This document shows positions 8,970 through 17,705 of a stretch of DNA of 64,000 nucleotides, piece by piece. The stretch is from Dyella_B sp035277725. GTDB taxonomy: Bacteria > Pseudomonadota > Gammaproteobacteria > Xanthomonadales > Rhodanobacteraceae. The notes under the pieces are model-generated. The model ran no database searches. It saw nothing but the letters and a program-made list of their open reading frames with translations, and was not told the origin of the DNA. The stretch's first letter is position 1. Every line of letters begins with the position of its first letter. The stretch spans positions 4,636-68,635 of the forward strand of contig NZ_DATEJY010000222.1 of the NCBI RefSeq assembly GCF_035277725.1, in the 5' to 3' direction. Both the position numbers and the translations under genes were made by a program.

Positions 8970-9437
8970 AACAACACCACCCCGATCACGCTGCCGGTAG
9001 GCGTCGAGCAAATCCAGCAATTGCTGCCGCACCGCTACCCGTTCCTGCTGGTGGATCGCGTGATCGAGATCGTGCCCGAGCAAAGCGTGGTGACGCTGAA
9101 GAACGTCACCATCAACGAGCCGTTTTTCAATGGCCATTTCCCAGGCCATCCGGTGATGCCTGGCGTGCTGATCGTGGAAGCCATGGCGCAATCCGCCGGC
9201 CTGCTCACCCAGATCAGCGCGCGCCTGAAAGGCAACGCGGCCAGCCCGCTGTTCTATCTGGCCAAGGTCGACAACGCCCGTTTCAACGCACCGGTAGTGC
9301 CGGGCGATCAGCTGCGCATGGAAGTGAAGCTCAAGCGCCTGCTGCGCAGCATGGGCCTGTTCGAGGCGCGCACCCTGGTCGATGGCCGCGAAGTGGCCAG
9401 CTGCGAACTGATGTGCGCCGCGAGGTCGGAGAAATGA
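8955..9437 (+). CDS. fabZ: 3-hydroxyacyl-ACP dehydratase FabZ
   Basis: FabZ dehydrates 3-hydroxyacyl-ACP in fatty acid elongation and competes with LpxA/LpxD for the same substrate. The 160-residue hot-dog-fold protein carries the active site HFPGHPVMPG (His61) and VEAMAQ (Glu75). The frame is open from 8814, but that extension reads through the palindrome; ATG 8955 gives the family length. The start codon sits inside the right arm of the palindrome, so its ribosome site could be hidden in an mRNA hairpin. It overlaps lpxA by ATGA. Confidence 0.96.
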   Translation: MNTSSNNTTPITLPVGVEQIQQLLPHRYPFLLVDRVIEIVPEQSVVTLKNVTINEPFFNGHFPGHPVMPGVLIVEAMAQSAGLLTQISARLKGNAASPLFYLAKVDNARFNAPVVPGDQLRMEVKLKRLLRSMGLFEARTLVDGREVASCELMCAARSEK

Positions 9438-10207
9438 TCCACCCCACCGCGCAGATCGATCCCTCAGCCGTCATCGGCAACAACGTAAGCATCGGCGCCT
9501 TTACCGTCATCGGCGCCGAGGTGGAAATCGGCGACAACACGGTGATCGGCCCGCACGTGGTGATCCAGGGCCCCACCAAAATTGGCCGCGACAATCGCAT
9601 CGCGCAATTCGCCTCGCTCGGCGGCGATCCGCAGGACATGAAGTACGGCGGCGAACGCACCGAACTGGTCATCGGCGATCGCAACCTGATCCGCGAATTC
9701 GTCACCATCAATCGGGGCACCAGCGAAGGCGGCGGCGTCACGCGCGTTGGCAACGACAACTGGCTGCTGGCCTACGTGCACGTGGCGCACGATTGCAAGG
9801 TCGGCAACCACACCATCTTCTCCAACTATTCGGCGCTGGCCGGCCATGTGGAAGTGGGCGACTGGACGGTTTTCGCCGGCTATTCCGGTGCGCACCAGTT
9901 CTGCAAGATCGGCGAGCACGCCTTCATCGCCATGGGCTGCCTGCTCGGCGCCGACGTGCCGCCGTTCCTGATGATGGCCAACGACCAGGCGGGCCGTCCG
10001 CGCGGACTCAACACCACCGGCCTCAAGCGCCGCGGCTTCGAGCCGGAACGCATCACCGCGATCAAGCGCGCCTACCGCACGCTCTACACCTCGGGCCTGT
10101 CGCTGGCCGAGGCGCGCGAGCAACTCGCCACGCAAGCCAAGGAAAGCGAAGACGTGCGGGCGATGCTGGCATTTCTGGAACGCAGCGAACGCGGGTTGGC
10201 GCGCTGA
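9434..10207 (+). CDS. lpxA: UDP-N-acetylglucosamine acyltransferase LpxA
   Basis: LpxA transfers a 3-hydroxyacyl chain from ACP to the 3-OH of UDP-GlcNAc, the first step of lipid A synthesis. The 257-residue protein is mostly hexapeptide repeats forming a left-handed beta helix, with YVHVAHDC (His116 and catalytic His119), then a helical C-terminal domain. ATG 9434 overlaps the fabZ stop and follows GGAGA, indicating translational coupling; the longer frame from 9413 is not needed. A small ATATGCG/CGCATAT hairpin follows at 10210-10227. Confidence 0.97.
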   Translation: MIHPTAQIDPSAVIGNNVSIGAFTVIGAEVEIGDNTVIGPHVVIQGPTKIGRDNRIAQFASLGGDPQDMKYGGERTELVIGDRNLIREFVTINRGTSEGGGVTRVGNDNWLLAYVHVAHDCKVGNHTIFSNYSALAGHVEVGDWTVFAGYSGAHQFCKIGEHAFIAMGCLLGADVPPFLMMANDQAGRPRGLNTTGLKRRGFEPERITAIKRAYRTLYTSGLSLAEAREQLATQAKESEDVRAMLAFLERSERGLAR

Positions 10208-10268
10208 CAATATGCGCCCCCGCATATGGTTAGATCAGGCACGGGCTTTTTGCTTTTGAGGCATTGCC

Positions 10269-11492
10269 ATGCCCACTGACGCCAACGCTCCGCTGATCGC
10301 CCTCATCGCCGGCGAAGACTCCGGCGATCAACTCGGTGCCGATCTGATCACCGCCTTGCGGCGCCACTATCCCGATGCACGCTTCGTCGGCATCGGCGGT
10401 CGCCGCATGCAGAAGCACGGTTTCGAATCGTGGTACGACATCCGCGAACTGTCTCTGTTCGGTTTTGCGGAGGTAATCAGCCATCTGCCGCGGCTGTTGA
10501 AACTGCGCAAAGAACTGATCACACGCCTGCTCGCGGCCAGGCCCGCGATCGTGGTCGGCATCGACGCTCCCGATTTCAACCTCGGTCTCGAACGCCGCTT
10601 GAAGCAAGCGGGCCTGCGCACCGTGCATTACGTCAGCCCGTCGATCTGGGCCTGGCGCGAAAAGCGGGCGGACAAGATCGGCCACAGCGTGCATCGCGTG
10701 CTGTGCCTATTCCCGATGGAGCCACCGATCTACGCGCGCCATGGCATCGATGCGCGTTTCGTCGGCCATCCATTGGCCGATCGCTTTCCGCTCGTATCCG
10801 ATCGCGTACCGGCACGCCGCACGTTACAGCTGCCGCTCGACGCCCCTGTGTTGGCGCTGCTGCCTGGCAGTCGCCATTCCGAGCTGGAACGCATGGGCGC
10901 CATCTTTTTGGATACCGCACGCCGCGTGGCCACCGCCATGCCCGGCTTGCGCGTGGTAATTCCCGCCGCGAATTCGCGTGCACTCGCCACACTCAAGGCC
11001 ATGCTTGCACACGGGCCGCATGATGATGCCTCGCCCATCCTGATCGACGGCCATGCCCACGAAGCAATGCTCGCTGCCGACGTCGTGTTGCTGGCATCCG
11101 GTACCGCCACGCTGGAAGCGATGCTCGCCAAGCGTCCGATGGTGGTGGGCTATCGCGTATCGCCATTGAGCTATCGCATCGCGCGCCTGTTCAACATGCT
11201 CAAGACCGACGTCTACGCACTGCCCAACATCCTTGCCCGCGCCTGCGGCATGGGCAAGGACGCGCTGCTGGCACCGGAACTGATGCAGGACGACTTCACC
11301 GCGGAGAAGCTCACGCACGCCACGCTGCAATTGTTCCGCGATAGCGAGCGGCGCGGCGCCATCGTTGCCGCCTTCGAGCAATTGCATGAAGCCTTGCGCG
11401 GTCATCTGCCCGGCCACGCCGGCGACCATGCGGCGGCGGCGATCATTGAATTGATCGAGCAACCAAGCTCCCTCCCCCGGGAAGAGGGTTAG
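10269..11492 (+). CDS. lpxB: Lipid-A-disaccharide synthase LpxB
   Basis: LpxB is the peripheral inner-membrane GT19 enzyme that condenses UDP-2,3-diacylglucosamine with lipid X. The 407-residue protein shows AGEDSGD near the N-terminus, SPSIWAW, the LLPGSRHSE donor-binding stretch and LASGTATLEAM. The last residues (LPREEG) are encoded by the left part of a CTCCC/GGGAG palindromic repeat and the stop TAG lies in that repeat, so the native C-terminus was probably slightly different. Confidence 0.96.
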   Translation: MPTDANAPLIALIAGEDSGDQLGADLITALRRHYPDARFVGIGGRRMQKHGFESWYDIRELSLFGFAEVISHLPRLLKLRKELITRLLAARPAIVVGIDAPDFNLGLERRLKQAGLRTVHYVSPSIWAWREKRADKIGHSVHRVLCLFPMEPPIYARHGIDARFVGHPLADRFPLVSDRVPARRTLQLPLDAPVLALLPGSRHSELERMGAIFLDTARRVATAMPGLRVVIPAANSRALATLKAMLAHGPHDDASPILIDGHAHEAMLAADVVLLASGTATLEAMLAKRPMVVGYRVSPLSYRIARLFNMLKTDVYALPNILARACGMGKDALLAPELMQDDFTAEKLTHATLQLFRDSERRGAIVAAFEQLHEALRGHLPGHAGDHAAAAIIELIEQPSSLPREEG

Positions 11493-11655
11493 GGTGAGAG
11501 GCTGGGCTTGCGGGAACGCATCAATACGTTCAGGCTTTTTACTGCATGCACCAAAATGACATCCCGCCAGATTCGCCCCTCACCTCACCCCATTCCCCTT
11601 GGGGAGTGGGAAAAGATAATGAGCCCTCCCCGGAGGGGAGAGGAGGCGGACGCGA
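11467..11655. repeat. CTCCC/GGGAG palindromic repeats between lpxB and rnhB
   Basis: Three short palindromes cluster here: one at about 11470-11488 (CTCCC...GGGAAGAGGG), one at about 11592-11610 (CATTCCCC TTGG GGAGTG type) and one at about 11624-11644 (CCCTCCCC/GGAGGGGAG). They resemble the CTCTCCC-GGGAGAG repeat also found between rpsN and rpsH. The first supplies the end of lpxB, the others encode part of the N-terminal extension of the rnhB reading frame. Confidence 0.6.
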
Positions 11656-12259
11656 AGAGCGCGTTACTCAATACGTCACCCGCTACGTGGCCGGCGTGGA
11701 CGAAGCCGGACGCGGCCCGCTGGCCGGCCCCGTGGTCGTGGCGGCGGTGATCCTCAACAAGCGCCGCCGCATCAAGGGCCTGGACGACTCCAAGAAGCTG
11801 AGCGAAGCCAAGCGCGAGGCACTCTTCCCCCTGATCGTTGAACGCGCACTGGCCTACAGCGTGGTCGTGGTGGATCGCGAAGAAATCGATCGCATCAACA
11901 TCTTCCAGGCCACCATGATCGGCATGACGCGTGCGCTGCGCGCCCTGGCGCCAGCCGCCACGGAAGCACTTATCGACGGCAACCAGTTGCCCAAAGAGTT
12001 GCCCTGCCCTGCCCGCGCCATCATCGGTGGCGACGCGCTGGAACCCTCGATCAGCGCCGCGTCGATTCTGGCCAAGGTCAGCCGGGACCGCCTGATGGTG
12101 GCGATGGATACGCAATTTCCCGGCTATGGTTTCGCCGAGCACAAGGGCTATTCCACGCCCGGGCATCTCGCCGCGCTGCAACGGCTCGGGCCTTGCCTCG
12201 AACATCGACGCAGCTTTGCGCCGGTCAAGCTGTTGTTGGATCAAGGGCAGCTTTTCTAA
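11546..12259 (+). CDS. rnhB: Ribonuclease HII
   Basis: RNase HII nicks RNA in RNA-DNA hybrids and removes single ribonucleotides from DNA. The catalytic core begins at VAGVDEAGRGPLAGP, about 48 residues in; the remaining acidic residues lie in DGNQ and in the ISAASILAKVSRD region, and the end is a typical RnhB tail. The first 45 or so residues are encoded by repeat DNA and are not expected in the family. ATG 11546 is the only ATG; GTG 11606 and GTG 11687 are alternatives, none with a convincing ribosome site. Confidence 0.93.
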   Translation: MHQNDIPPDSPLTSPHSPWGVGKDNEPSPEGRGGGREERVTQYVTRYVAGVDEAGRGPLAGPVVVAAVILNKRRRIKGLDDSKKLSEAKREALFPLIVERALAYSVVVVDREEIDRINIFQATMIGMTRALRALAPAATEALIDGNQLPKELPCPARAIIGGDALEPSISAASILAKVSRDRLMVAMDTQFPGYGFAEHKGYSTPGHLAALQRLGPCLEHRRSFAPVKLLLDQGQLF

Positions 12260-12468
12260 GCCTGTTGAACTTTTTTTCTGAAGGCTGCCATGTCCATGGT
12301 TCTATGCAACCTTACCTATTGCGCGCGCATCTGAGCAGGTATGGGATGGATTCGGAACGCCGCTGCGCAGACATGCGAACGCCAGCGTAGCGGCCGCGTT
12401 GCACGGACGCGCCACCGCCCAGTGCCAGCAAAACTCGAATCAGACACCGGGCTTTCGAGGAGGGTGCC

Positions 12469-12669
12469 ATGATGTTCCCGTTCCGTCGTCGCACAACGTC
12501 GAAATCCACTGCCGAAAAACACGCGCCGAAGCTCAACGCAGAAAACCCGCCGAACGTCACCGAGCTGCATCTGCAGCATCTCGACTACAACGGCGAGCCG
12601 ATGAGCGTGGAAAGTCTGTCGCATTACTTCGCGCCCACGGACAGCAATGAACGGTTCCGTGTGCACTGA
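12469..12669 (+). CDS. Small hypothetical protein
   Basis: A 66-residue reading frame with a strong ribosome site (CGAGGAGGG ending 4 bases before the ATG; a second ATG follows directly). The N-terminus is basic (FPFRRRTTSK), the rest is polar with no membrane segment or motif that I recognise. It lies alone in the 576 bases between rnhB and dnaE on the same strand. The remaining spacer on both sides shows no other gene. Function unknown; coding status rests mainly on the ribosome site. Confidence 0.5.
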   Translation: MMFPFRRRTTSKSTAEKHAPKLNAENPPNVTELHLQHLDYNGEPMSVESLSHYFAPTDSNERFRVH

Positions 12670-12835
12670 GATGGCGTCAGTCGAACACCGCCAATAGTTA
12701 AAACGGGTGCCCGCAAGCTTGCCCGTCGCCGCTTTTACGAATGTCCGGGCGACGACTTACGATTCGGGACTGCTGTCAATGCTTGCCCGTACCCGGCCGG
12801 CTCGCTAGGCTGAGCTATTGCTTCGCGTGCGAGCC

Positions 12836-15800
12836 ATGTCCGTCCGTTTCGCTCATCTGCATCTGCACAGCGAATATTCGCTGGTCGACTCGACCATCCG
12901 CATCAAGGCGCTGGTGGCTGCCTGCGTGCAGGCCGGTGCGCCCGCTGTCGCGCTCACCGATGAGTGCAACATGTTCGCCCTGGTGAAGTTCTACAAGGCG
13001 TGCAGCGCGGCCGGCATCAAGCCGATCGGCGGCTGCGACTTGTGGATAAGCGCTCCGGACGATCCGCGCCCCTGGCGCATGACCGTGCTGTGCCAGAACC
13101 GCGACGGCTATCTCAACCTTTCCCGCCTCGTCTCGCGCGCCTGGCGCGAAGGCCAGCAAGGCGGCCGTGCGCTGGTCGACGCCACGTGGCTCACGCCGGC
13201 TGCGACAGACGGCTTGATCGTGCTGCTCGGGCGCGAAAGCGAAGCGGCCCGCATGGCCGTCAACCAGGGCACGGATACGGCGGCACCGCGTCTGCAAACG
13301 CTGCTGCAATTGTTTCCCGATCGCCTGTACCTGGAACTCACCCGCTGCGGCCGCGAGGGCGAAGAAGCGTGGAACAACGCCGCGCTCACCCTGGCCACCG
13401 CACTCGATCTGCCGGTGATCGCCAGCAACGACGTGCGCTTCCTGAAGCAGGACGACTTTGAAGCGCACGAAGCACGCGTGTGCATTCACCAAGGCCGCGT
13501 TCTTGCCGATCCCAAGCGCCCGCGCGACTACAGCGACCAGCAATACCTGAAAACGCCCGAGCAGATGGCCGAGTTGTTTGCGGACATCCCCGAAGCGCTG
13601 GAAAACACGGTCGAACTGGCCAAGCGCTGCAACCTGGAACTCTCGTTCGGCACCTACTACCTGCCGAACTTCCCGGTACCGGAAGGCCACGACCTCGACA
13701 GCTACATCCGCGAAACCGCGCGCGAAGGTTTGAAAGAACGCCTCGCCCACGCGCCGTTGGCAGCCGGCTACACGCTCGCCGATTACGAAGCACGCCTGGA
13801 ACGCGAGCTGGACGTGATCATCAAGATGGGTTTTCCCGGTTACTTCCTGATCGTGGCGGACTTCATCAACTGGGGTAAGCAGAACGGCATTCCGGTCGGC
13901 CCGGGCCGCGGTTCGGGTGCAGGCTCGCTGGTGGCGTGGGTGCTGAAGATCACCGATCTCGATCCGCTGCAGTTCAACCTGCTGTTCGAGCGTTTCTTGA
14001 ATCCAGAGCGCGTGTCGATGCCGGACTTCGACATCGACTTCTGCATGGATCGCCGCGACGAGGTGATCGACTACGTCGCGCGCAAATACGGCCGCGACCA
14101 CGTCAGCCAGATCATCACCTACGGCTCGATGGCTGCCAAGGCGGTGCTGCGCGACTCCGGCCGCGTGCTCGGCATGGGCTACAACGCGGTCGACAAGATC
14201 GCCAAGCTGATTCCGGCGCGCCCGCTCGACCTCACGTTGTCATGCGCACTTGGCCGCTCGGAAAAAGCGCAGAAAGAACCCGACCGCGTGGTCAAGGAAT
14301 TCTGCGAACTCTACGAACAGGACGAAGAAGCCAAGACGCTGATCGACCTGGCGCTGAAACTGGAAAGCCTCACGCGCAACGCCGGCAAGCACGCCGGTGG
14401 CGTGGTGATCGGGCCCAAACCGCTCACCGAATTCGCACCGCTGTACTGCGAACCGGGCGGCGCTGGCGTCGTTACGCAATACGACAAGGACGACGTCGAA
14501 GCCGTCGGCCTGGTGAAGTTCGACTTCCTCGGCCTGCGCACGCTCACCATCATCGATTGGGCGGTGAAGGCGATCAATGCGCGCCGCGCGCAAAGCGGCG
14601 AAGAACCGCTGGACATCGCCGCGCTGCCGCTCGATGACGTCCCCACCTACGAGTTGTTGAAACGCGCGCAGACCGTCGCCGTGTTCCAGCTCGAATCCTC
14701 CGGCATGCAGCGCATGCTCAAGGATGCGAAGCCGGACCGCTTCGAAGACATCATCGCGCTGGTGGCGTTGTATCGCCCCGGCCCGATGGACCTGATCCCC
14801 AGCTTCGTCGCGCGTAAACATGGTCGCGAAGAAGTGATCTATCCCGATCCGCGCGTCGAGCCGATCCTGAAAGAGACCTACGGCATCATGGTCTACCAGG
14901 AGCAGGTGATGCAGATGGCGCAGATCGTCGGCGGCTACTCGCTCGGCGGCGCCGACCTGTTGCGCCGCGCGATGGGCAAGAAGAAAGTCGAGGAAATGGC
15001 CAAGGAGCGCGCCAAGTTCCGCGAAGGCGCCGCCAAGGACGGGCTGACTGGCGAGAAAGCCGATGCCATCTTCGACGACATGGAAAAGTTCGCCGGCTAC
15101 GGCTTCAACAAGTCGCATGCCGCCGCCTATGCCGTGGTGTCGTACCAGACTGCATGGCTGAAGGCGCACTACCCCGCCGAATTCATGGCCGCGACCATTT
15201 CGTCGGACATGGACAACACCGACAAGGTGGTGATCTTCCTCGACGAATCGCGCGCGATCGGCTTGAAGATCCTGCCGCCGGACGTGAACGCATCGGAGTT
15301 CATGTTTGAGGCCGTCGAACCGAGGGTCATTCGCTATGGCCTCGGCGCCATCAAGGGCGTCGGCCAGGGTGCTTGCGAAGCCATTGCCGAGGAACGCAAG
15401 AAAGGCGGCCCGTACAAGGATCTGGCCGACTTCTGCCGCCGCGTTGATCCCAGCAAGCTCAATCGCCGCGTGCTGGAAGCACTGATCTACTCCGGCTCGC
15501 TGGATGCCCTGGCCCCCACCCGCGCCAGCCTGATGCTGCAGTTGCCGGATGCGATCAAGGCGGCCGAACAGCATCTGCGCGATCGCCAGTCCGGCCAGAA
15601 CGACATGTTCGGTGCCATGGTCGGCGCCGTCACCCCCGTCGTGGAGATCAACCTGCCCACCGCGCCCGAATGGCCGCTGGAGCAGAAACTGCAAGGCGAG
15701 CGCGACACGCTCGGCCACTACCTGTCCGGCCACCCCACCGATCCCTGGCGCGAGGAACTGGCCCAGCTCTCCACCTGCCCGCTCGGCGAGATCGCCGACC

Positions 15801-16372
15801 GCTACCAGCCCCCGCGCCCGCGCAAGAACGACGGCGACGACAACCGCTTCCGCCGCGGCCCCGATACCCCCTGGACCGTCGCCGGCATGGTGGTGGCCGT
15901 GCGCAAGCGCGGCGACAGCGACGCCTTCGTGCGCCTGGAAGACAGCACCGGCAGCATCGAGGTGAGCTTCTTCGGCGAGCTGTACCAGCAAGCCGCCCCG
16001 CTGCTCACCCGCGACGAGCTGATCGTGGTCGAAGGCGGCCTGCGCATCGACGAATTTTCCGGCGGCGGTTTCCAGGTACGCGCCCGCAGCGCCATGTCCA
16101 TGGCCGACGCCTGCCGCCGCTACGCGCGCCTGCTGCGCGTCAAGGTCAACGGCATCGGCCCCGACTTCATCACCCAGTTCCGCCAGGCCCTCGCCGGCCA
16201 TCGCGGCGGCAATGCGAGCGTGCTGCTAAGCGGCTACCACAACGCCGTGGCGCAGGCGGATTTCGAATTCGGGCAGGAATGGAAGGTGCACGCCATCCCC
16301 GAGCTGCTGCGCACCGTGCGGGGGATGCCTGGGGTGCTGGGCGCGGGTGTGCGGATCATCAAAGCCGACTAA
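12836..16372 (+). CDS. dnaE: DNA polymerase III alpha subunit
   Basis: The replicative C-family polymerase, 1178 residues from ATG 12836 (MSVRFAHLHLHSEYS). Domains in order: PHP domain with HLHSEYS at the start, palm and thumb with GPGRGSGAGS and the catalytic pair PDFDIDF near residue 400, fingers region including KSHAAAYAVVSYQTAW near residue 765, tandem helix-hairpin-helix, and an OB fold near residue 1010. Length and order match the gammaproteobacterial protein. The frame extends to TTG 12818 but the ATG is the usual start. In relatives accA follows directly; here a minus-strand gene pair intervenes. Confidence 0.98.
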   Translation: MSVRFAHLHLHSEYSLVDSTIRIKALVAACVQAGAPAVALTDECNMFALVKFYKACSAAGIKPIGGCDLWISAPDDPRPWRMTVLCQNRDGYLNLSRLVSRAWREGQQGGRALVDATWLTPAATDGLIVLLGRESEAARMAVNQGTDTAAPRLQTLLQLFPDRLYLELTRCGREGEEAWNNAALTLATALDLPVIASNDVRFLKQDDFEAHEARVCIHQGRVLADPKRPRDYSDQQYLKTPEQMAELFADIPEALENTVELAKRCNLELSFGTYYLPNFPVPEGHDLDSYIRETAREGLKERLAHAPLAAGYTLADYEARLERELDVIIKMGFPGYFLIVADFINWGKQNGIPVGPGRGSGAGSLVAWVLKITDLDPLQFNLLFERFLNPERVSMPDFDIDFCMDRRDEVIDYVARKYGRDHVSQIITYGSMAAKAVLRDSGRVLGMGYNAVDKIAKLIPARPLDLTLSCALGRSEKAQKEPDRVVKEFCELYEQDEEAKTLIDLALKLESLTRNAGKHAGGVVIGPKPLTEFAPLYCEPGGAGVVTQYDKDDVEAVGLVKFDFLGLRTLTIIDWAVKAINARRAQSGEEPLDIAALPLDDVPTYELLKRAQTVAVFQLESSGMQRMLKDAKPDRFEDIIALVALYRPGPMDLIPSFVARKHGREEVIYPDPRVEPILKETYGIMVYQEQVMQMAQIVGGYSLGGADLLRRAMGKKKVEEMAKERAKFREGAAKDGLTGEKADAIFDDMEKFAGYGFNKSHAAAYAVVSYQTAWLKAHYPAEFMAATISSDMDNTDKVVIFLDESRAIGLKILPPDVNASEFMFEAVEPRVIRYGLGAIKGVGQGACEAIAEERKKGGPYKDLADFCRRVDPSKLNRRVLEALIYSGSLDALAPTRASLMLQLPDAIKAAEQHLRDRQSGQNDMFGAMVGAVTPVVEINLPTAPEWPLEQKLQGERDTLGHYLSGHPTDPWREELAQLSTCPLGEIADRYQPPRPRKNDGDDNRFRRGPDTPWTVAGMVVAVRKRGDSDAFVRLEDSTGSIEVSFFGELYQQAAPLLTRDELIVVEGGLRIDEFSGGGFQVRARSAMSMADACRRYARLLRVKVNGIGPDFITQFRQALAGHRGGNASVLLSGYHNAVAQADFEFGQEWKVHAIPELLRTVRGMPGVLGAGVRIIKAD

Positions 16373-16450
16373 GCCCTTGGACACCATGACGTTGATGGTG
16401 ACGCTGGCCGACCTTAAGCTGGTTTTTAACGAGTCCGCACTCCTCCATAT

Positions 16451-16496
16451 CCCGGCGAACGCCGGAGCCCAGTGTCTTTGCTTTTGAGGCAACCAA
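16451..16496. repeat. CCGGCGA-type dispersed repeat
   Basis: A short CCGGCG/CGCCGG hairpin followed by GCCCAGTGTCTTTGCTTTT. The same arrangement, with a few substitutions, recurs at 27871-27915, and a trace (GGGCTTTTTGCTTTTGAGGC) lies before lpxB at 10243-10262. It belongs to the small dispersed repeats common in this family of genomes. Confidence 0.6.
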
Positions 16497-16497
16497 A

Positions 16498-16517
16498 GTT
16501 GGGGCTTTCGCCCCAAC
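16498..16517 (-). terminator. Terminator of the inhibitor/lysozyme-like gene pair
   Basis: GTTGGGGC and GCCCCAAC form an 8-bp stem with a 4-base loop. On the minus strand it follows the stop of the Ivy-type gene by 7 bases and is followed by TTTGGTT, a modest T-rich tail. Being symmetric it could also act on read-through from dnaE. Confidence 0.65.
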
Positions 16518-16524
16518 CGGGAAA

Positions 16525-16995
16525 CTACATGGATTCGGGCAGATAACCGGTAAACCGGTTTTTGATCGCTGCCGGCAGTATCGAGTAATCATCGACGTTG
16601 CCAAACCACCGCGTAGAAACGCGATGGTCCTGTCGCTCAAAAAAGCCAACCCACAACCGTGGCTTGTTCAAATCAATAACGACCATGGCAAAGGCTGCGG
16701 GACAGTTATGCGGCATGCACTGATGGATAACGAGGAAATCACCCTGCTGCTCGATTTTGTCTTCCACGCCGTAGCTGGCGAGCGCTTTCCGGTCCGCGGG
16801 CGACAACAGGCCATGCAGCGCGGCCTGGATGGACGGCTGATCCAGAAAACCACCCTTTTTTCCGTTCGTATAGACCGAAGGATATTTCCCTACCCAGGAT
16901 AAAAGCGCCGCCTTGTCCCAGGTCTGGGCACTGTCGGCTGCATAAAGCGAAGCCGGCATACACAGCGCCAACATCAGTGTAAGCATCATTCTCAT
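16525..16995 (-). CDS. Exported Ivy-type lysozyme inhibitor, probable immunity protein
   Basis: A 156-residue protein with a clear signal peptide (MRMMLTLMLALCMPASLYA, cut before ADSAQ), so periplasmic. Residues 93-98 read CMPHNC, which matches the Cys-x-Pro-His-(Asp/Asn)-Cys loop that Ivy inhibitors push into the active site of lysozyme; the key histidine would be His96. The downstream WFGNVDDYSIL and final Gly-Tyr-Leu region also fit Ivy. ATG 16995 has AGGTGA six bases upstream, overlapping the stop of the lysozyme-like gene, so the two are translationally coupled. Likely neutralises the partner enzyme in the periplasm; this is inference. Confidence 0.75.
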   Translation of the reverse strand: MRMMLTLMLALCMPASLYAADSAQTWDKAALLSWVGKYPSVYTNGKKGGFLDQPSIQAALHGLLSPADRKALASYGVEDKIEQQGDFLVIHQCMPHNCPAAFAMVVIDLNKPRLWVGFFERQDHRVSTRWFGNVDDYSILPAAIKNRFTGYLPESM

Positions 16996-17000
16996 CGATA

Positions 17001-17417
17001 TCACCTGTGATTGATCTGCAGCGCGGCCATAGGGTGGGAGCCATCGTTTTTCAGCGCTTTTTCGCAGGCACAAATGGATTTGGAATAGCCTGCTCCCGTG
17101 CCGAACGATTTATCGACGCCAGCGAGTTTGGTCTTGCAGATGTCCAGATAACAGGTGCCGCACTGGATATTTTTTGCCGCATCGGTCATGTCATCGTGAC
17201 TGAAATGAATGCCGGCCGGGCTGTTTTTGTTGACCAGGTCGACCGCCCCTTTCGTAAGCTGCATTAGCCCTGTTGCGGTGGATCCTCCGTTGACGACTTC
17301 CGGGTCAAAATTCGTTTCCTTCCATGCCAGACAGATCACGAATTCATCGGAAAAGATTTTCGATCTGTTGTTGTCCTTGACCAGCTTTACCATCTGCTCG
17401 TAACTGAGCCCGCTCAT
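17001..17417 (-). CDS. Small lysozyme/lytic-transglycosylase-fold protein, probable secreted toxin
   Basis: A 138-residue protein without a signal peptide. Residues 30-62 (LAWKETNFDPE, then STATGLMQLT) match the catalytic region of SLT-type transglycosylases: Glu34 as the acid, then Gly-Leu-Met-Gln. FGTGAGY near residue 105 matches the family's Tyr-Asn-Ala-Gly-like turn. Six cysteines (29, 86, 89, 94, 116, 118) may form disulfides. Start ATG 17417 has AAGGAGA five bases upstream. The lack of a signal peptide, small size and a coupled Ivy-type inhibitor suggest a contact-delivered peptidoglycan-cleaving effector, for example of a type VI system, but no secretion gene is in the window. A phage-derived or self-lysis enzyme is the alternative. 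Confidence 0.7.
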   Translation of the reverse strand: MSGLSYEQMVKLVKDNNRSKIFSDEFVICLAWKETNFDPEVVNGGSTATGLMQLTKGAVDLVNKNSPAGIHFSHDDMTDAAKNIQCGTCYLDICKTKLAGVDKSFGTGAGYSKSICACEKALKNDGSHPMAALQINHR

Positions 17418-17705
17418 CCCACTCTCCTTAAGCGATATCCAAGAAACATCCATAGAAATGGGCGCCGTTCATGGCGCCCCGCAGATCATGCGTCAGGCGT
17501 CGAAACCCTGGCAACATCTTCACGTCACAGCCCTCGAAGCTCCGGGCTGCCCCGGCACTTCGCCCAGCACCGCGGGTTTATCAGCGACCGTTGCCGCCTC
17601 GGAGGCTGAGGGACAAAGCGCTTTCCCAGCCCCCATACGCCCCCGTTCCCGCCCCGTCACGCACCCCGGGTATACTGCCCCGCTTCTGTGCCACGTCAGT
17701 GACCG

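Noticed and set aside
14240..16201. 653-residue open frame antisense to dnaE, and similar long antisense frames at 2896-4425, 33530-35497, 35873-37519 and 38082-39938
   Set aside because: Each lies fully opposite a well supported gene. Long antisense frames are expected in GC-rich coding DNA; they lack ribosome sites and their composition (runs of Arg, His, Val, Gln) is that of reversed codons.
17001..17417. Xanthomonadales type IV secretion effector (X-Tfe)
   Set aside because: Such effectors end in a C-terminal recognition domain of roughly 120 residues with Gln-rich motifs; this 138-residue protein is almost all enzyme domain.
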